Source: Allolobophora icterica (lineage: Eukaryota; Annelida; Clitellata; Crassiclitellata; Lumbricidae). From it: a stretch of 64,000 nt of DNA. The notes below the pieces were generated by a model. It saw only the letters and a list, made by a program, of their open reading frames with translations, did no database searches and had not been told where the DNA came from. The position numbers and the translations under genes are program-made. Below, one piece after another: positions 1 through 12,240 of the stretch (position 1 is its first letter; every line of letters begins with the position of its first letter). The stretch lies in NCBI GenBank assembly GCA_963556255.1, contig OY744604.1:24099376-24163375 (forward strand). Direction: 5' to 3'.

Positions 1-760
<760 letters not shown>

Positions 761-762
761 TT

Positions 763-905
763 GCCTGTTGCACGCTAACCACTACACTATCTCTCCCGCC
801 AGGGCAGAAATTTGGTTCGAGGTTTCTGCTCCCTAGCCAACCCAGCTATAATGAGTGCACCAACAGTGCACTGTCGGTGGGAAGACGAGACGGCGAGGGA
901 GAGGA
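763..905 (-). repeat. SINE-like block with tRNA A-box-like motif
   Basis: On the minus strand the stretch around 765-805 reads ...agatagtgtagtggttagcgtgcaa..., a good match to the internal A box of a tRNA promoter. Next to it are a GGTTCGAGG-type string (about 812-820) and a hairpin around caccaacagtgcactgtcggtg (859-880). A tRNA-derived SINE fragment is the simplest reading. The ORF across this block on the plus strand has no recognisable protein content. Confidence 0.4.
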
Positions 906-999
906 CTGGCCACCCACCCTCATATGCCAAGGCTAAGGAAATGAAGTAGCTAACACTTCATACCTGTGGCTGTCTGATCAGGGCTAGATGAATAGCTTA

Positions 1000-1640
1000 A
1001 TTTAAGGGACTGCAAGAAAATCTGTTGCAAGTTTATGAACGTTTGAGATGCAGTACTGAAAAGGGGAATTTTTCAACATACAAGAGCCATAAGGAGTGAA
1101 GTACAGATACAGCTGGTGTTCAAAGTGTCCTTGTTCATTGACACATGACCGTACACGTGGACGCCACCGTTTGATGGCCCAGTCGATGATCACGTGGTCA
1201 AACAGCTGCCACTCTTCAATCAGGTGATCAACGTCATGAATGCGGCAACGATAAACGCGCTCCTCCAGATTTGATTATCAACTGGATTGAGGTCTGGACT
1301 GCTGGGCGGCCACAGCTGCTGGGATATGAAGTCGGGTGTCTCCCGGGACAGCAGAGCAATGGTCTCACGTGCTCGCTGCGCAGGGACACTGTCTTGTTGA
1401 ATGTAAAGTAGCCGCCCGATGAAAAGTAAAAAAAATTTATGTTGGAAATTTCCCCTTTTCAGTACTGCATCTCAAACGTTCATAAACTTGACAAACTCAC
1501 TAACATTTCCAAACGGCGTTACGATTTAGTGGTAATATGGCTACTGTTGTTGTTCTTAAAAATTTCAGGCAAATGCTAAACGTTTTGACCGAGTTATGAC
1601 ACTTTTTTGGGGTGTACTTTTCATCGGGACACAGTGTAGT
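1000..1640 (-). mobile_element. Tc1/mariner transposase relic with inverted repeats
   Basis: The minus strand from about 1400 down to 1010 encodes, with frameshifts, the C-terminal part of a Tc1/mariner DDE/D transposase. The diagnostic string SPDLNPVD lies near 1290 and is followed by the usual IxxWxxKxW-type tail. A 48-bp arm (1027-1075, ending gaaaaggggaat) recurs inverted at 1445-1493. A second short inverted pair (about 1412-1426 and 1615-1629, tacttttcatcggg) lies further out. The N-terminal half of the transposase is missing, so the copy is dead. The family assignment rests on the SPDLNP motif and is fairly safe; the exact ends are not. Confidence 0.6.
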
Positions 1641-1993
1641 ATCATTTAATCAAAGAGACGATTAACTTAACGGATTTTGTGCTACAGTAACTGAATTTCC
1701 GACGGTAAGCCTATCGATGGCGAACTTACTCGAGGACCAAATTGCTAACAGTTACTCGTACCCATAATTTAAATAACTAGAGTCAAGGCCCCCTATTTTA
1801 CTTTGGCTTTTGCTGGGCTCAATAGCGAAATTAAATCCGCGCATCAGGTTTACTGACATTTGTTGAAATCAGACAATTATTGGACACAGAGAAAGGAACA
1901 GTTCAAGCACACAATCACAAGTGAAAGCTTCAATCTAAGCATATCCTTTAGTTTTAGTATTATAGTTGACGGTCAAATTATTTTTCATTTTAA

Positions 1994-2738
1994 TTATATC
2001 TTGATTTTTACTTTAAGCAAAATTAAAACATTAAGTCCGAGATTACGTCTGGATCTAGTTCTATGTGAAACCCAGTGAGAAATTGTGAATTTTAAGGCGT
2101 TGCTGGAAGAAGTAAACAGAGTCTGAGCATCGGAGAAAATATTGGTCGTCGATTCCATTTGTTGAGCACCAACATGGACTTCACTAGTGCCTATGACGGT
2201 TCCGCATCGTGGATCAGCCAAAAAGACCAATCCCCGAAGATCGTAGGCTGCAGTGCAGGGAGGGTGTGTGTGTGTAAGGAGAGACTAATGGTTGAAGGCA
2301 GTTAGAAATCGGTATACGAAGGCTTAATAGAACAGAGACTAGCGATTGAATATAGGCAGGTGTATTCGTTTTACGTAGTTCATAGAGTTGGCAGGCCAGT
2401 TTAAGTCTTATTCTAGGTTGTAGATGATGCCAATGAGCAGATGACCGATAATGCTAAGAAGTTTCTACGAAAGATGCACGCAGCACCATGCAAGCCAAAG
2501 CACTTTGGGTGAGTTGAAACCTTTTGAGGTCAAGATCTGAGAATCCTCCAAACGTGGAGTTGGCATAATCGATGTGAGAGAAGTGAGAACAGGCTATGAT
2601 CTGCGACATGTCTTTGTCAAGAATAGACCATATATGAAGAGGCACCTTCAAGTTGACCTTTGGCGCTCTGAACAGTGAGCGACAAGCAATGTTAGGGGAA
2701 GTTAAGGCTGAGTGCTGAGGAAGACTGCTGCATTGCAC
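1994..2738 (-). mobile_element. LINE reverse transcriptase relic (CR1/L2-like)
   Basis: The minus-strand frame at 2738-2454 contains the conserved C-terminal LINE RT signature: an IACSHFSHIDYANSTFGG block followed by LKRFQLTQSALA. In non-LTR retroelements this corresponds to the region after the catalytic palm (IRKxL...DYCNSLxxGxxxxxxxxLQxVQNxAARLV). The frame then stops. A further 78-aa minus frame (2230-1994) is probably related decayed sequence but was not recognised. No catalytic YxDD block is present, so this is a fragment. Confidence 0.6.
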
Positions 2739-2759
2739 TCCAAAGTGCTTTGCTATACG

Positions 2760-3200
2760 GATGCATTGGCAATGTGAAGAAGATTGTAGTAATAAGGGAA
2801 AGAGAACAGATACATTTAGAACAAAGAGGATTGGACCGTGTATAACAAATGTCCATAAATATTAATGAAATTATACGCCTTCATCCGACTGTAATATTTT
2901 CAACTGACCGACAGCAGGTTGAATGAATAGGCCTACTTGTTTCATCTTGTGCTAAAATCATAGTTGCCTGTTAATGGTAACAAACGTAGATGCACATTAC
3001 AAAGTAACCATGACGTTGATCCAGTAACACTTTAATTTTATAACTTAGACTTTTCATTTCGATTGATCTTACAACGGCATCGAGGTAGACTATATTTTCA
3101 GAGGAGTTCGTTAGGCTTATCTGAACAAAATTCCTTTTGCACGCATGGAGCCTAAACCAATAGAGAAATTTAAAGGTGCTTTCGATTGTAGGTTCTGTCT
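2760..3200. other. Upstream region of TRIM gene; nothing recognised
   Basis: AT-rich sequence between the LINE relic and the RING exon. It holds the string aatgtgaagaagattgtagtaataaggg (about 2770-2797), which recurs at about 4188-4217 inside the TRIM gene, so a short stretch is duplicated about 1.4 kb away. No promoter element could be assigned. Confidence 0.4.
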
Positions 3201-3210
3201 ACATTAGAAA

Positions 3211-3723
3211 ATGGCCACGAAAGCTTTAGACAGTGGTGATATCAAAAGGCAAGAGGTCGACGATATGACTACATGTTGTGTATGCTTCAAAGTCTACACT
3301 GATCCGAAAGCCTTGCCGTGCATTCATACATTCTGCATGAAATGTCTGCAAGAAATTGGGATTAAAACCAGCAAGGGACCTGGAGATGTCAATCTGTCAA
3401 CGACTGTTCGAGATTCCGCCAGAAGGGTTTCATGGACTGCCTAAGCATTTCCCCATGGAGAGGCTGATACAACTGTCAAATGTTTCAGATCAATCTGCGC
3501 GTTTTCAAGATCTCTATGCGATGCAAGTGTAGAGGAAAATAAAGAAGAAACAGGTAAAGAAATTCCCGCAGCTGACACATACTGTGTTGATTGCAACCAG
3601 AAGTTTTGTGGAGAATGCAGCAGACATCATATGAAATTTAAATTGACAAAGAATCATAAATTGATAGAAATTAATGAGCATGACGATGGTCAAACTTGTG
3701 AGACTAATTTCTTACAGATCTGA
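3211..3723 (+). pseudogene. TRIM-NHL gene, RING and B-box part, frameshifted
   Basis: The first 77 codons carry a RING finger: [25 protein letters not shown], a C3HC4-type spacing typical of TRIM ubiquitin ligases. After GPGD (about 3385) the RING continues in another frame (second C-x2-C half, then a [16 protein letters not shown] linker to about 3530). The B-box (C-D...YCVDCNQKFCGECSRHHMKF...H) then follows in a third frame up to a stop at about 3723. Two frame changes inside one exon mean either a pseudogene or base errors in the assembly. Together with the downstream coiled-coil and NHL exons this is one TRIM-NHL gene. Such proteins are cytoplasmic E3 ligases whose NHL propeller binds RNA or protein; which TRIM it is cannot be told. 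Confidence 0.75.
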
Positions 3724-4265
3724 CGCAATAATTGGTTCCGTACATGTACCGCTGTTTGCTCTTTCTGGTGACACCGTGAGGACGCTTTCAAACTAGGCGA
3801 GCTGCGTGCAAATTTAGCCTTCAACTGACTCTTCATGCATGTGTTTCAAAACGTCGGGCACAGAAGCCTTGTTTATGCCTTCTAGGCAAAAATAGCTGTA
3901 ACAATGAAGTTAATTAAACTTTGAAGTAACAAGAACCCTAAAAATTTACGCCGACAGCTTTTAGGAAACACTCCGCACCTTTGACCGTCCTTCTGTAATA
4001 TGTTTCCACTAAGACAGATAAAGAAACATTTTCAACCTCCCATGGATCGCACGTCTTTACGTCTGCTAAGTAGTTATGTTTTCACCCTTATGAGGTCTTT
4101 AACGTTCCTTTATAGATACAATGTTATTTCGTGCATACATAGGCTACATTTCATGTTATTGCAAGTTGCAGTGATGAATTGTGTGCAATGTGAAGAAGAT
4201 TGTAGTAATAAGGGAATGTGAAGAAGATTGTACTCAACCAACTCATTATATTTATTTTCTTGTAG

Positions 4266-4379
4266 AATCGCAAGATATTAAACAACAGAACACAACGAAA
4301 GAAACGGAAACCAAACTAGAAGAGTTCGAGACAAAGCTAACAATGGAACACAAAGGCAATGATAATATGAAGTTAAAAA
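4266..4379 (+). CDS. Probable coiled-coil exon of the TRIM-NHL gene
   Basis: A 114-base block preceded by a pyrimidine-rich AG acceptor (tattttcttgtag) and followed by a GT donor (gtatgt). In the open frame it encodes a charged helical stretch (KETETKLEEFETKLTMEHKG). This is where the coiled coil of a TRIM protein is expected, between the B-box exon and the NHL exon. The exon call rests on splice-like signals and composition only; no transcript evidence is available. Confidence 0.45.
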
Positions 4380-4389
4380 GTATGTTGCA

Positions 4390-6300
4390 TATTTCAATTA
4401 TTTCATGGAATATTTTATTTACGACAAAAATAAAAGGACTATTCCTGACAGATTAATGAACTGCTATAATACTGAAAACGGTTTATTAGGGATCTGATTA
4501 CAGTGGTCCATGAAGAAGTGTGGAAAACATTTCTGTTTCAAATTACACATGTTGTTGCCTTATGGTTATTATAACAGACTGTCAAGATTCCATTAAATTG
4601 ATAAATAGTGTCGCAAACTTCTCCGGTCACGAATTTCTCAATCCCACTTCTGGGGACCAATGTCGCAAACCCCTTGTCCGTTCACTCTGCTTTCTTTTTA
4701 CTGATGGAAGAAAACGTTCAACTCTCCCAACCGCCGATTTCTACAAGGATGCCGATTGTATGTCAGGAGTTGCGAATGAGTCTATCACAAGAGTTCAGGG
4801 TCCGGTCTCTGTGGTATGCGGAGGACTTGGATTAGTCGAACAGTTGTTGACCGTTCAACAAATGAGTGAATCCGAAGACAATAAGAATAACTCTAATTCT
4901 TTTGACAAATTCTTTCCAGTCAACATAAAAGTGCAACCTGAATTCGGTAATTACAAATGAACAGTTCGATGCCAATACTCACTCAACGCTTTAAATCGTC
5001 GCTAAAACACGAGTCTTTCTCAATATTCGTTAAAAGAAACTCGAAACTCAACAATTTCTCAAATTATTCTTCACCTATACGAAAACTAACGAACAAAGTA
5101 CTACTGATAACATTCCTTACAATTCAGCATAGCATCGCATAGCCTATAGCATAACCTCTGATAGCCTGTCATTGCCTTTCCGTGTTAATAATGATCCAGG
5201 TCTTTATTATAGGCTTTAGGGTGGGGGAAGGATGACTGAGTCCGGGGAACTTAGAATTTAGCAGTCGGCCTTTGGAATACAGTTTAGTTGCGATGACTTT
5301 GGCAGCGTCGCTTGATTTAGAAGGGATTCTCTGAACAGAAGATTGTAACTCTACGCCCAAATTACGCAAATTAGCATTGCGTCCGATCCTAAAAGTCTAA
5401 TTACTTATTGAGGAGTCCTAGTGCTGTATGGTTGGGAACTTCGCACAGAAGTTGCATTGATTTGACACTGTAAGAATATCATTATTATTGAGTACTAGAG
5501 TATTTGCCCGTCATATTATGACGGCAGTGTATATAGGCCTATATGTATCGTTGGTTAAAATGCTCTGATCGCCGTCGTCAAGATCGCAGTACTGACGTCA
5601 CAAACGGTTTCTGTTTCACAATAGAACAGAAACCGTTTGTGACGTAGCGTTTATCGACAGACACACGCTATATGGATATATGTGTATAGATTATAACCTG
5701 AAGATATCATGAACAGCCAGTATCAAGGACTTTTTGAGATAAGCAAATTTAAACCTAATACAAACATCCTGTAAAGCTGGTAATGCATGTAAAATATGCG
5801 AGTTCGCATCAGAGTTTACACAAAACCAATCAACCTAGATAATTTCAGGAATGGATTTTCCATAGGTCTAGTTATACGGATTAGACAATACCTACTAGGC
5901 TGCGGAAGATTGATTGTTCTTAGCCTGATACACCGATTATTGAAGGCGTTTCTTTCAATGACCAAAATTACAAATTTTCAGAGGACAGCGGTCAGTTGCA
6001 CGAACTGCACTTATGCATGATTTAGTTACAGAAATTGTAAATGCAGATAAATGTTCTTAATATACATATAGAACATGATTATGATGAACTTATTTTAACG
6101 TGAGATCACTTGAGGTAACTATGGACAGTCTTGTAATACAACTGCGATCTTTATAGCCACTAAGTCTTGTCAGAATTTTGAGTATGCACTTTAATCTACA
6201 ATGTTATTACAACTTTACCTACTAAAGGCTATTGACATTAATTTTATGCCTAATTAATTTAAGCTTAGGCATAATGATTTGTACAAGATAAAAGGTTTGC
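4390..6300. other. Presumed TRIM intron; unassigned ORFs
   Basis: This lies between two candidate coiled-coil exons. It holds a 146-aa open frame (4520-4960, plus) that I do not recognise. It has no clear motif, and an overlapping shorter frame is equally plausible, so it is not called as a gene. Apart from the 21-bp hairpin at 5595 nothing else was recognised. Confidence 0.4.
5595..5645. repeat. Perfect hairpin, 21-bp arms, 9-base loop
   Basis: Arms 5595-5615 and 5625-5645 are perfect reverse complements (acgtcacaaacggtttctgtt), separated by tcacaatag. It stands alone in intron-like sequence with no TIR element recognised around it. Confidence 0.9.
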
Positions 6301-6335
6301 ATCCGCAGCTATTCTCTACAGACGTCTAGCCGAAG

Positions 6336-6416
6336 TTGTTGGACCTCAAACGGAATTTGGAGGAAGAGAGGAAACAGTTCATGAGCAAGCTCAAGAACTA
6401 CAACAGGAATCTTCAG
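6336..6416 (+). CDS. Probable second coiled-coil exon of TRIM-NHL gene
   Basis: The frame encodes a highly charged amphipathic helix (LKRNLEEERKQFMSKLKNYN) and ends at a GT donor (cag|gtagca). Upstream, tctctacag could be the acceptor, but the coiled-coil frame would then meet a TAG just before 6336. Either the exon starts later or the copy carries a stop. Position and composition fit the coiled coil that precedes the NHL domain. Confidence 0.4.
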
Positions 6417-6974
6417 GTAGCAATTTCATATAGGCACACATTTTGGAATGTTTCACTTAATTGCAGTCTCAAAATAATCCCATGCTCTCTGACTTTCTGT
6501 GCGTGTGTCTTTCTCTGGTGGCAAACTCTACCAAGCGTGGCCATGTCCACAAGGCGATGCCAAGCTCTTCTGTCCAGAGTCTGCTTCTATGCTGGAGGAA
6601 GGCCAACATTTAGTGATGTAGGATCCTTCAGTACGACAGTGTGATTCTCCTTACAAAAGTTATTTTAGTTATAGCTAGAGTTATGGTTAATGGTTTTCAT
6701 TTTCATTGTGTTTATTGTTCCCAGATAAAATGAGAAAATGTGCTGCATATTCTCTTTGCGAATATCCTGGGTTCTTTTCGAAAAGTTAAATGTAATTGCA
6801 GTCTCAATACTTCAGTCCTAAATTTTTCTTTTAAAATCGATATAAGTTTTGTTTTTGTGAAAAATAATCCTAGGCATTACCGATTTGCGGTTGTCCATAA
6901 TGGACCATAAGATAGTTTTAGAAACATTTAATTTGTCACTCACAGATATATAAAATGTTCCCTTCCCTTGAACG

Positions 6975-7025
6975 TTGAAGAGAGAGAGAGACAGACAGAG
7001 AGAGACAGAGAGAGAGACAGAGAGG

Positions 7026-7088
<63 letters not shown>
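6975..7088. repeat. (GA)n purine microsatellite
   Basis: About 110 bases of GA repeats interrupted by GACAGA and GGGAGG units. Open frames on both strands here (Arg-Glu and Leu-Ser repeats) are artefacts of the repeat. Confidence 0.95.
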
Positions 7089-7093
<5 letters not shown>

Positions 7094-7635
7094 ACTGTTG
7101 TTTACATTATGCATTGATTGTATAATGTGTGCTGCCCATAATATCCGGTTATCGACATCAGTAGTTAGCTTCAGACCCTAGGCCTACTTGATAAATGCTA
7201 ACTTGCTAGCAGTCAGTTAAGCCTATCGATGTATACCTGGAGAGATGATAGAATTCAATATTGTGCCAAATCCTGGTGCCCTGCGATCGGGCCATGATAT
7301 AAGGTGTCTGATGGTTTTATGCCAACATAGGCGTTGTGGACCGCTCAGGTGAAATACTCTGGCAGTATTTTTCTTCTGGTAATTAACTCAGATTAGATGC
7401 AAAGAGCACAGTTTGCAATTTCTTTGTTAATTTGGAACTTGCTGTCATTTTGGTCTCATCTGTGGATGCCTATTTAATTATTTCTTTGAATGACTGTAGT
7501 ATTGATTCTTATTGGTGTTCCAAAAATGTCCACTCAACTGATGAGAAAAACAACACATGCATACTCTTGTGGTAAGTGTATTCGGTCATTGCTTGTACAA
7601 ATGTCTTACTGCATGCGATTTTTTAATTTTTAGAT

Positions 7636-8418
7636 CCAGTGACAAACTACAGAGAAAAACCTAAACTGATAAAGAAAATCGACATTGGACACAGTGTTTG
7701 GGGTTTGGCGATGCTCAACCAAGAACTTTTTGTTTCCTCAATAAATGACGAGGCCATAATTGTTTACGATCCTGTGGCCTATAAAAGGCTGCGAACAATT
7801 CGCTTAAAAGGCTCAGTTCGACCGAGAGATATTGCTGCTTGCCCACAGAAAAATTGTCTTTTTGTAGTGAATTTCTTCTCGTCATTATTCTGCATTGATC
7901 AGAAGGGAAAGATACTGAAGCAGTGGCAGGTACCTTGTGAGCCTCATAATCTTTCGGTTATGCCTTCTGGCAACATCTTGCTGACGTGCAGTGCCAGAAT
8001 ACTGATTTACAATTCGGATGGAAACATAATACAGGATCTCAAGTTGGATGCAATTGCCCTTGACATGTCCTGGCATGCAATTCTGTTGAGGTCCGGCAAC
8101 TATTTAGTATGCCAGGGTTGGTATGGTAGCAAATATCACCGTGTCCTAAGTCTGAGCCCTGAAGGTGCCATCATCAAATCTTTTGGCAGTGAAAGACAGC
8201 ACTCGAACAACCATCTTTCAAATCCGGTTTACATGACGATGGATAGAGACGAGTTAATATTCGTTGCAGACAGCGGTAACAACCGAGTGGTTGTGCTTAG
8301 TCAGGGACTTGTTTTCCTGAGGGAGCTCCTCAGCAAAAAGGATGGAGTCATTGAGCCGTATCGAGTGCTGCTGGATGAAGCCTCAAGACTCCTTTATGTC
8401 GGCACCAGTGACTGTCAG
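7636..8418 (+). pseudogene. TRIM-NHL gene, NHL propeller exon, split by hAT
   Basis: The exon starts after a TTTTTAG acceptor and encodes about 260 residues of NHL-type beta-propeller. Blades are visible as repeated hydrophobic strands (GLAMLNQELFVSS...IIVYD; DIAACPQKNCLFVVN...IFCID-like; NLSVMPSGNILLTC...ILIYNSDGNIIQDL; MTMDRDELIFVADSGNNRVVVLS; VLLDEASRLLYVGTSDCQ). The VADSGNNRVV string is the NHL signature. The reading frame runs into a hAT element at 8419. Beyond it, 10330-10356 supplies nine more codons and a stop that complete the last strand. Before the insertion the gene therefore ended normally about 27 bases downstream of this point. The propeller lies at the C terminus, as in TRIM2/3/32/71-type proteins. 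Confidence 0.85.
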
Positions 8419-10321
8419 CAATGTTCCCTCTAATTTTTTTCCGCCGTGCGCGCATTGGCCTGCCGCGTGAGCAGTAACATTTTGTGATCCTTAAGGCCTA
8501 CTAAATAGGCCCTATATTGTACGTGCAAGGTTGTACATGTGTTCAAGTTCTCTGCCCCTGGGCAGGCTCTAACTTCGAATGGCTAAATGCAACTCGAGAA
8601 GTTTAGGGAGGTGGTTTCTCGTTGCCTTTCCATCGGTGTTTTTACTGAGACACCATCTTCTGCGTTGATGTCCTCCATCGTCCTTCTTTCAGACTGCTTA
8701 TCTCGCGGGACTCGATTATATCGGCGAGGACTCGGTCGTCCACTGCGCTCTTTGCTCCTAGTGGGGTTACCTCGTGAAGGTGGCGTGGGCGTGGTGGGCA
8801 TTTGGGGGTAGCAAAGGCGTTTAGACAGGATTGTTCCTCCATTTTCACCAGAAGACTTACATTAAAAGCCTAGAAAATCGCATCATATAAAACGAAAAAG
8901 GCTTAAGTCAAGTTGAAGTAAGTAATTATAAGTAGCATTTATGTGAATGTGACAACATTGTAATAGATTGGTTTATAATTATTACGGAATTAGGCCTACA
9001 TATAGCCTGTAGACACATTTCAAATTGATGATTACATGAACAAATGTAACTGACAAACACAACGTCTTCAAGTTGTGTGCTTATATGCCCGGTCAATCAT
9101 CCAATGACGCATTCAACATAGCAACTAAAATTATAAGATTAATCGATTCACAATGCTACTTTCTACGATTGCATTACCAGCGTATACATGGTTCAAATTG
9201 TTTCCTAAACAATTACTTCACTTCTGTAAAAGGCTATAAAATCCTTGAGGGTAGGCTATAAAAAGGCCAAAAATTAAGCTTCGATTTTCTCGCGTCTGTC
9301 TTTGTGAGATTGCTAAAAAGCATGGCCTACACATGATCCAGGTCAATTTGTTTCACCAGAACAAAAATCTTAATTCTGATTAGCCTACACAGTCTAGGCG
9401 GTCAACCTGAAGTCGATTACGCATTTTGTCTTCGTTGCATTCATAAGGCTGAAGCCACGTTCACACTGCATGCTAGATGGATCGGCAAATATCTTGAAAA
9501 TTCCTACCTTAAAGTTTTCGATTGCAATATATTTAAAGTCACGATACTGCTTGCAAGCCTGCTTCTCGTATTCGTCGCCAGATTTGTCAAGCAGTTTACA
9601 GTATTTCACTGCTAATCTAGCAATCTCGGTTTGCCGAAAATCATAACTTTGTGTGTCTGCCAACAGGCATAGCTCACTTTCCATTTGAGTATTTCATATT
9701 CTGGAAATCTGCAGTCATATGTAGTGTGTACAGGTCACATGGCTTTGTAGAGGGAGACAGAGACAGACTGCTACAGAGACAGAGTGAGAGAAACCAGAGA
9801 GAGCGAATGAGACAGCGAAAGAGAGACGAACGATCGAGGTTGGTATTATTTCGAACACCCTCGGTCATGGGTCAGAGGTGAGTGATCTGCCGTAGAAGGG
9901 TATGCAGCTGTTGTAAGCTTCCGAATCATGCCTGGCTGCATATTGGTGTGTACAACTGAGTGTCGCTTCTTCTGTGGGTCCACTACTCTGACACATCGGG
10001 TGACTTAGACAGACCCCACACATACGAACACCTGTGGCTGTCTGTATCAATTAGGTCCTGACTCCTATCATGAAGCGTGCGACCTATACAGGCTATAATA
10101 GTGCAGAGATCTACACGGGGAGACATTTCTTAACACAAGCCTTGTTTGGCCTTTTGAGCATCGTAGGCTAAATATGTCGTCAGCTGGAACAATGGGCAAA
10201 ATTTAACATCGGAAATAAAAATTAGAGCTCACGAAGTTTGTGCGCCAGGAGGAAATGTTGTGCGCGCTAGTTTGAAATGCCGTGCGCGCGCGCGCACGCG
10301 CGCAGCTTAGAGGGAACATTG
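8419..10321 (-). mobile_element. hAT transposon, copy 1 (in NHL exon)
   Basis: A 1,903-bp element with ends caatgttccctctaa and ttagagggaacattg. It is flanked by a perfect 8-bp target duplication ACTGTCAG (8411-8418 and 10322-10329), the hallmark of hAT insertions. Subterminal GC-rich CGCGCG runs occur at one end. It carries only the C-terminal part of a hAT transposase on the minus strand (9684-9394), so it is non-autonomous. A second copy, inverted, lies at 25788-27698. Confidence 0.95.
9394..9684 (-). pseudogene. hAT transposase C-terminal fragment, copy 1
   Basis: Encodes 96 residues including MQCERGFSLMNATKTK, the dimerisation-region motif of hAT transposases (CERxFSxMNxIKTK). The catalytic domain and the BED zinc finger are absent. 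It is closely similar to the fragment at 26399-26674 in the second copy, which lacks the residues after CERGFSL by a small deletion. The fragment alone cannot transpose; mobilisation would need a full transposase elsewhere. Confidence 0.8.
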
Positions 10322-10329
10322 ACTGTCAG

Positions 10330-10356
10330 CTGCTCGTTTTCGATGTTTTTAAGTGA
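10330..10356 (+). pseudogene. Displaced C-terminal codons of TRIM-NHL gene
   Basis: Directly after the right target duplication, the reading frame that was open at 8418 resumes. It gives LLVFDVFK and a TGA stop (10354-10356), the expected last propeller strand. Confidence 0.75.
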
Positions 10357-11640
10357 AATTGATTCCGGTTTTCGCCACGTAATCGGTTTTTTGTTTGTGA
10401 AATTCACCATTGAAATTAGTTGTTGACCGAAAATTTGATTCTTAGTAGGCCTGTAGGACTATAGATTTGTTCTGAAGGTTGCCTGTGACATGTTTGCTTT
10501 AACTCTCAACTGAAGTGAGTGGGAAAAGGGATTGCTATAAAACTTCATCATAATTTCCATTAAAAGAACAATGAGATCCTAATTCACAGTTAGAACGACA
10601 ACCAATGTAACTAGCGTGTTTGACGCCGTAAACTATAATCTTTGCTCGAAATGTTTGGCTTTGCTTTGACCCTCACCCCACTGACGTATCGAACGTTGAT
10701 TATGCGCTCATCTAATGCCTGACTATAGGGGAGACTTTGGGAAGTGTTTTTTATATGTCAATGAAAGAAAACCCGTAATCTTTCTTCTTATTAAATTGTT
10801 CATGGCGTGAATAATCTGGATGTTTTTCTTTTTATGTGGGTTACAACATAAGGCCTACATTCTGTCATTTTCTCAGAAGGAGCTTGCATTTGTATAATTA
10901 TGACGTAGGTAATTTGGAACGTCGACTTTTAAAAATCAGACCACGAGTTTCAAAGAAAATCTCCAGCTTTAAAGATACCAATAAAATATCTTTTTAAAAT
11001 GGCGTAGGTGTAATTCGGGCACATGACAAAACTCAGATGAAGGGGCCAATTAAGTCTCCGTCGTTGCTAGTTTGAAATAGCTACATTAAAAATAATTGAG
11101 CAGCGAAACATAGCGTTTGTTCGAATAGTTTTCACTTTTGGTCTGGTAAATCCAGGCTGTATTAAGACAATAGTTATGGTCAGGCAGATTACGTTTGCTT
11201 TTTATGGTTGATAAGGTAACTTTGTAAATCAGTATCTTCAGGCTTCGACCGATACAGGTTGATATCGAAGGTATCGAAGTTGCCAATACAGCATACTGCG
11301 ACAGACATGCTGATTTAAATTTTAAAAAGGCCGCAGTGGTCGGTCAGCTACAGAGGGGCGTGATTGTGGCGCATTACTCTATATCAGAATTTAGAAGTAT
11401 AGCCTCTCTGCAAACTTCGAAATAGATCAACAGAAACCGACAACAAACAGACATAGTAAAAAAACTACGTAGAGAAAAGACATAAATGATTCGTGAAAAA
11501 GAGATTAAAATGCGAATATAAAACCAATTCCGTCTCTCCGAGGATGCATACGCCGCCATCTTGTCCGCCTCGCGTAGCGCCCTAGGAGGTACTTCGGTGT
11601 GAGCCTTCACCCCTGACGGCATAGCCTCACCATGCGTTCC
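10357..11640. other. No recognisable gene
   Basis: AT-rich downstream flank of the TRIM gene. Two minus frames (11086-11286 and 11374-11622) have no recognisable domain. No transposon ends were recognised. Confidence 0.4.
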
Positions 11641-11689
11641 CTTACTTGGCTGTTCACCCCCCCACCGCGGTGAGGTGCAGGTCGGGCTT

Positions 11690-12110
11690 GGGGGGGAAGG
11701 TCGGGCTTGGGGGGGTATTTCACAAACTCGCTAAGAATTAGCGAATATTCAACGTCTGAAATATTGTCGTCCACTAGAGCCTTTGAAATGAGGCTGCTGA
11801 TAGTATTTAATTTTGCTTCCGTTTACTCTTTTCGTGCTTTGTCAATTTCAGTGCAAGCTTCTTACTAGCTTGGCCTCCGATAATCATTAACAATCCTACA
11901 CCTACTGCCGTACCTGTTGCTATCGCTATGGCCGGAGCTGCAATTGCAGTAGACAGAGCTGCTACTCCCGAACTGCTGAGCCCCATCACAGTTACTATTA
12001 GAGCGTTGTCGATTAAACTAATCATTCTTATGTTCCTACGATACTTGGTACTTAAGGCGGTCCTTTTATCGCGTTCTTGTTCGATTTCTTTTTGAATTTC
12101 GTTAAATTTT
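11690..12110 (-). pseudogene. Relic of a second Polinton (accessory protein)
   Basis: On the minus strand the sequence encodes, in order: a charged helix (EIQKEIEQERDKR), a YRRNIRMISLIDNAL segment, an Ala/Gly-rich hydrophobic stretch (GLSSSGVAALSTAIAAP), SKKLALKLTKHEK and, after a frame change near 11814, LNTISSLISKALVDDNISDVEYSLIL. This is collinear with the 201-aa protein encoded at 44326-44931 of the Polinton (YKRVVDVANGASAGLAMVSLG..., KASKHDEI, LNTVHDHISKALEDTAISDEEYKLIL). The match is diverged, so this comes from a different, older Polinton. No other Polinton gene was seen beside it. The 3' end runs into a short tandem repeat (ggtcgggcttgggggg). Confidence 0.75.
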
Positions 12111-12240
12111 TAAAATTGCGCTGAATTTTCCAATTTGTTTTATACTCTATTATTATCATTATTATTATTAAGATTGTTTTAAATTCAAACGTGGTAATTA
12201 ATGTAGCATAGCGACTCTTTTTCATTAATGATAACTAGGG

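Noticed and set aside
4520..4960. 146-aa ORF as a gene
   Set aside because: No recognisable motif, an overlapping alternative frame and position inside a presumed TRIM intron.
6818..7181. Leu-Ser and Arg-Glu repeat ORFs on both strands
   Set aside because: Artefacts of the GA microsatellite.
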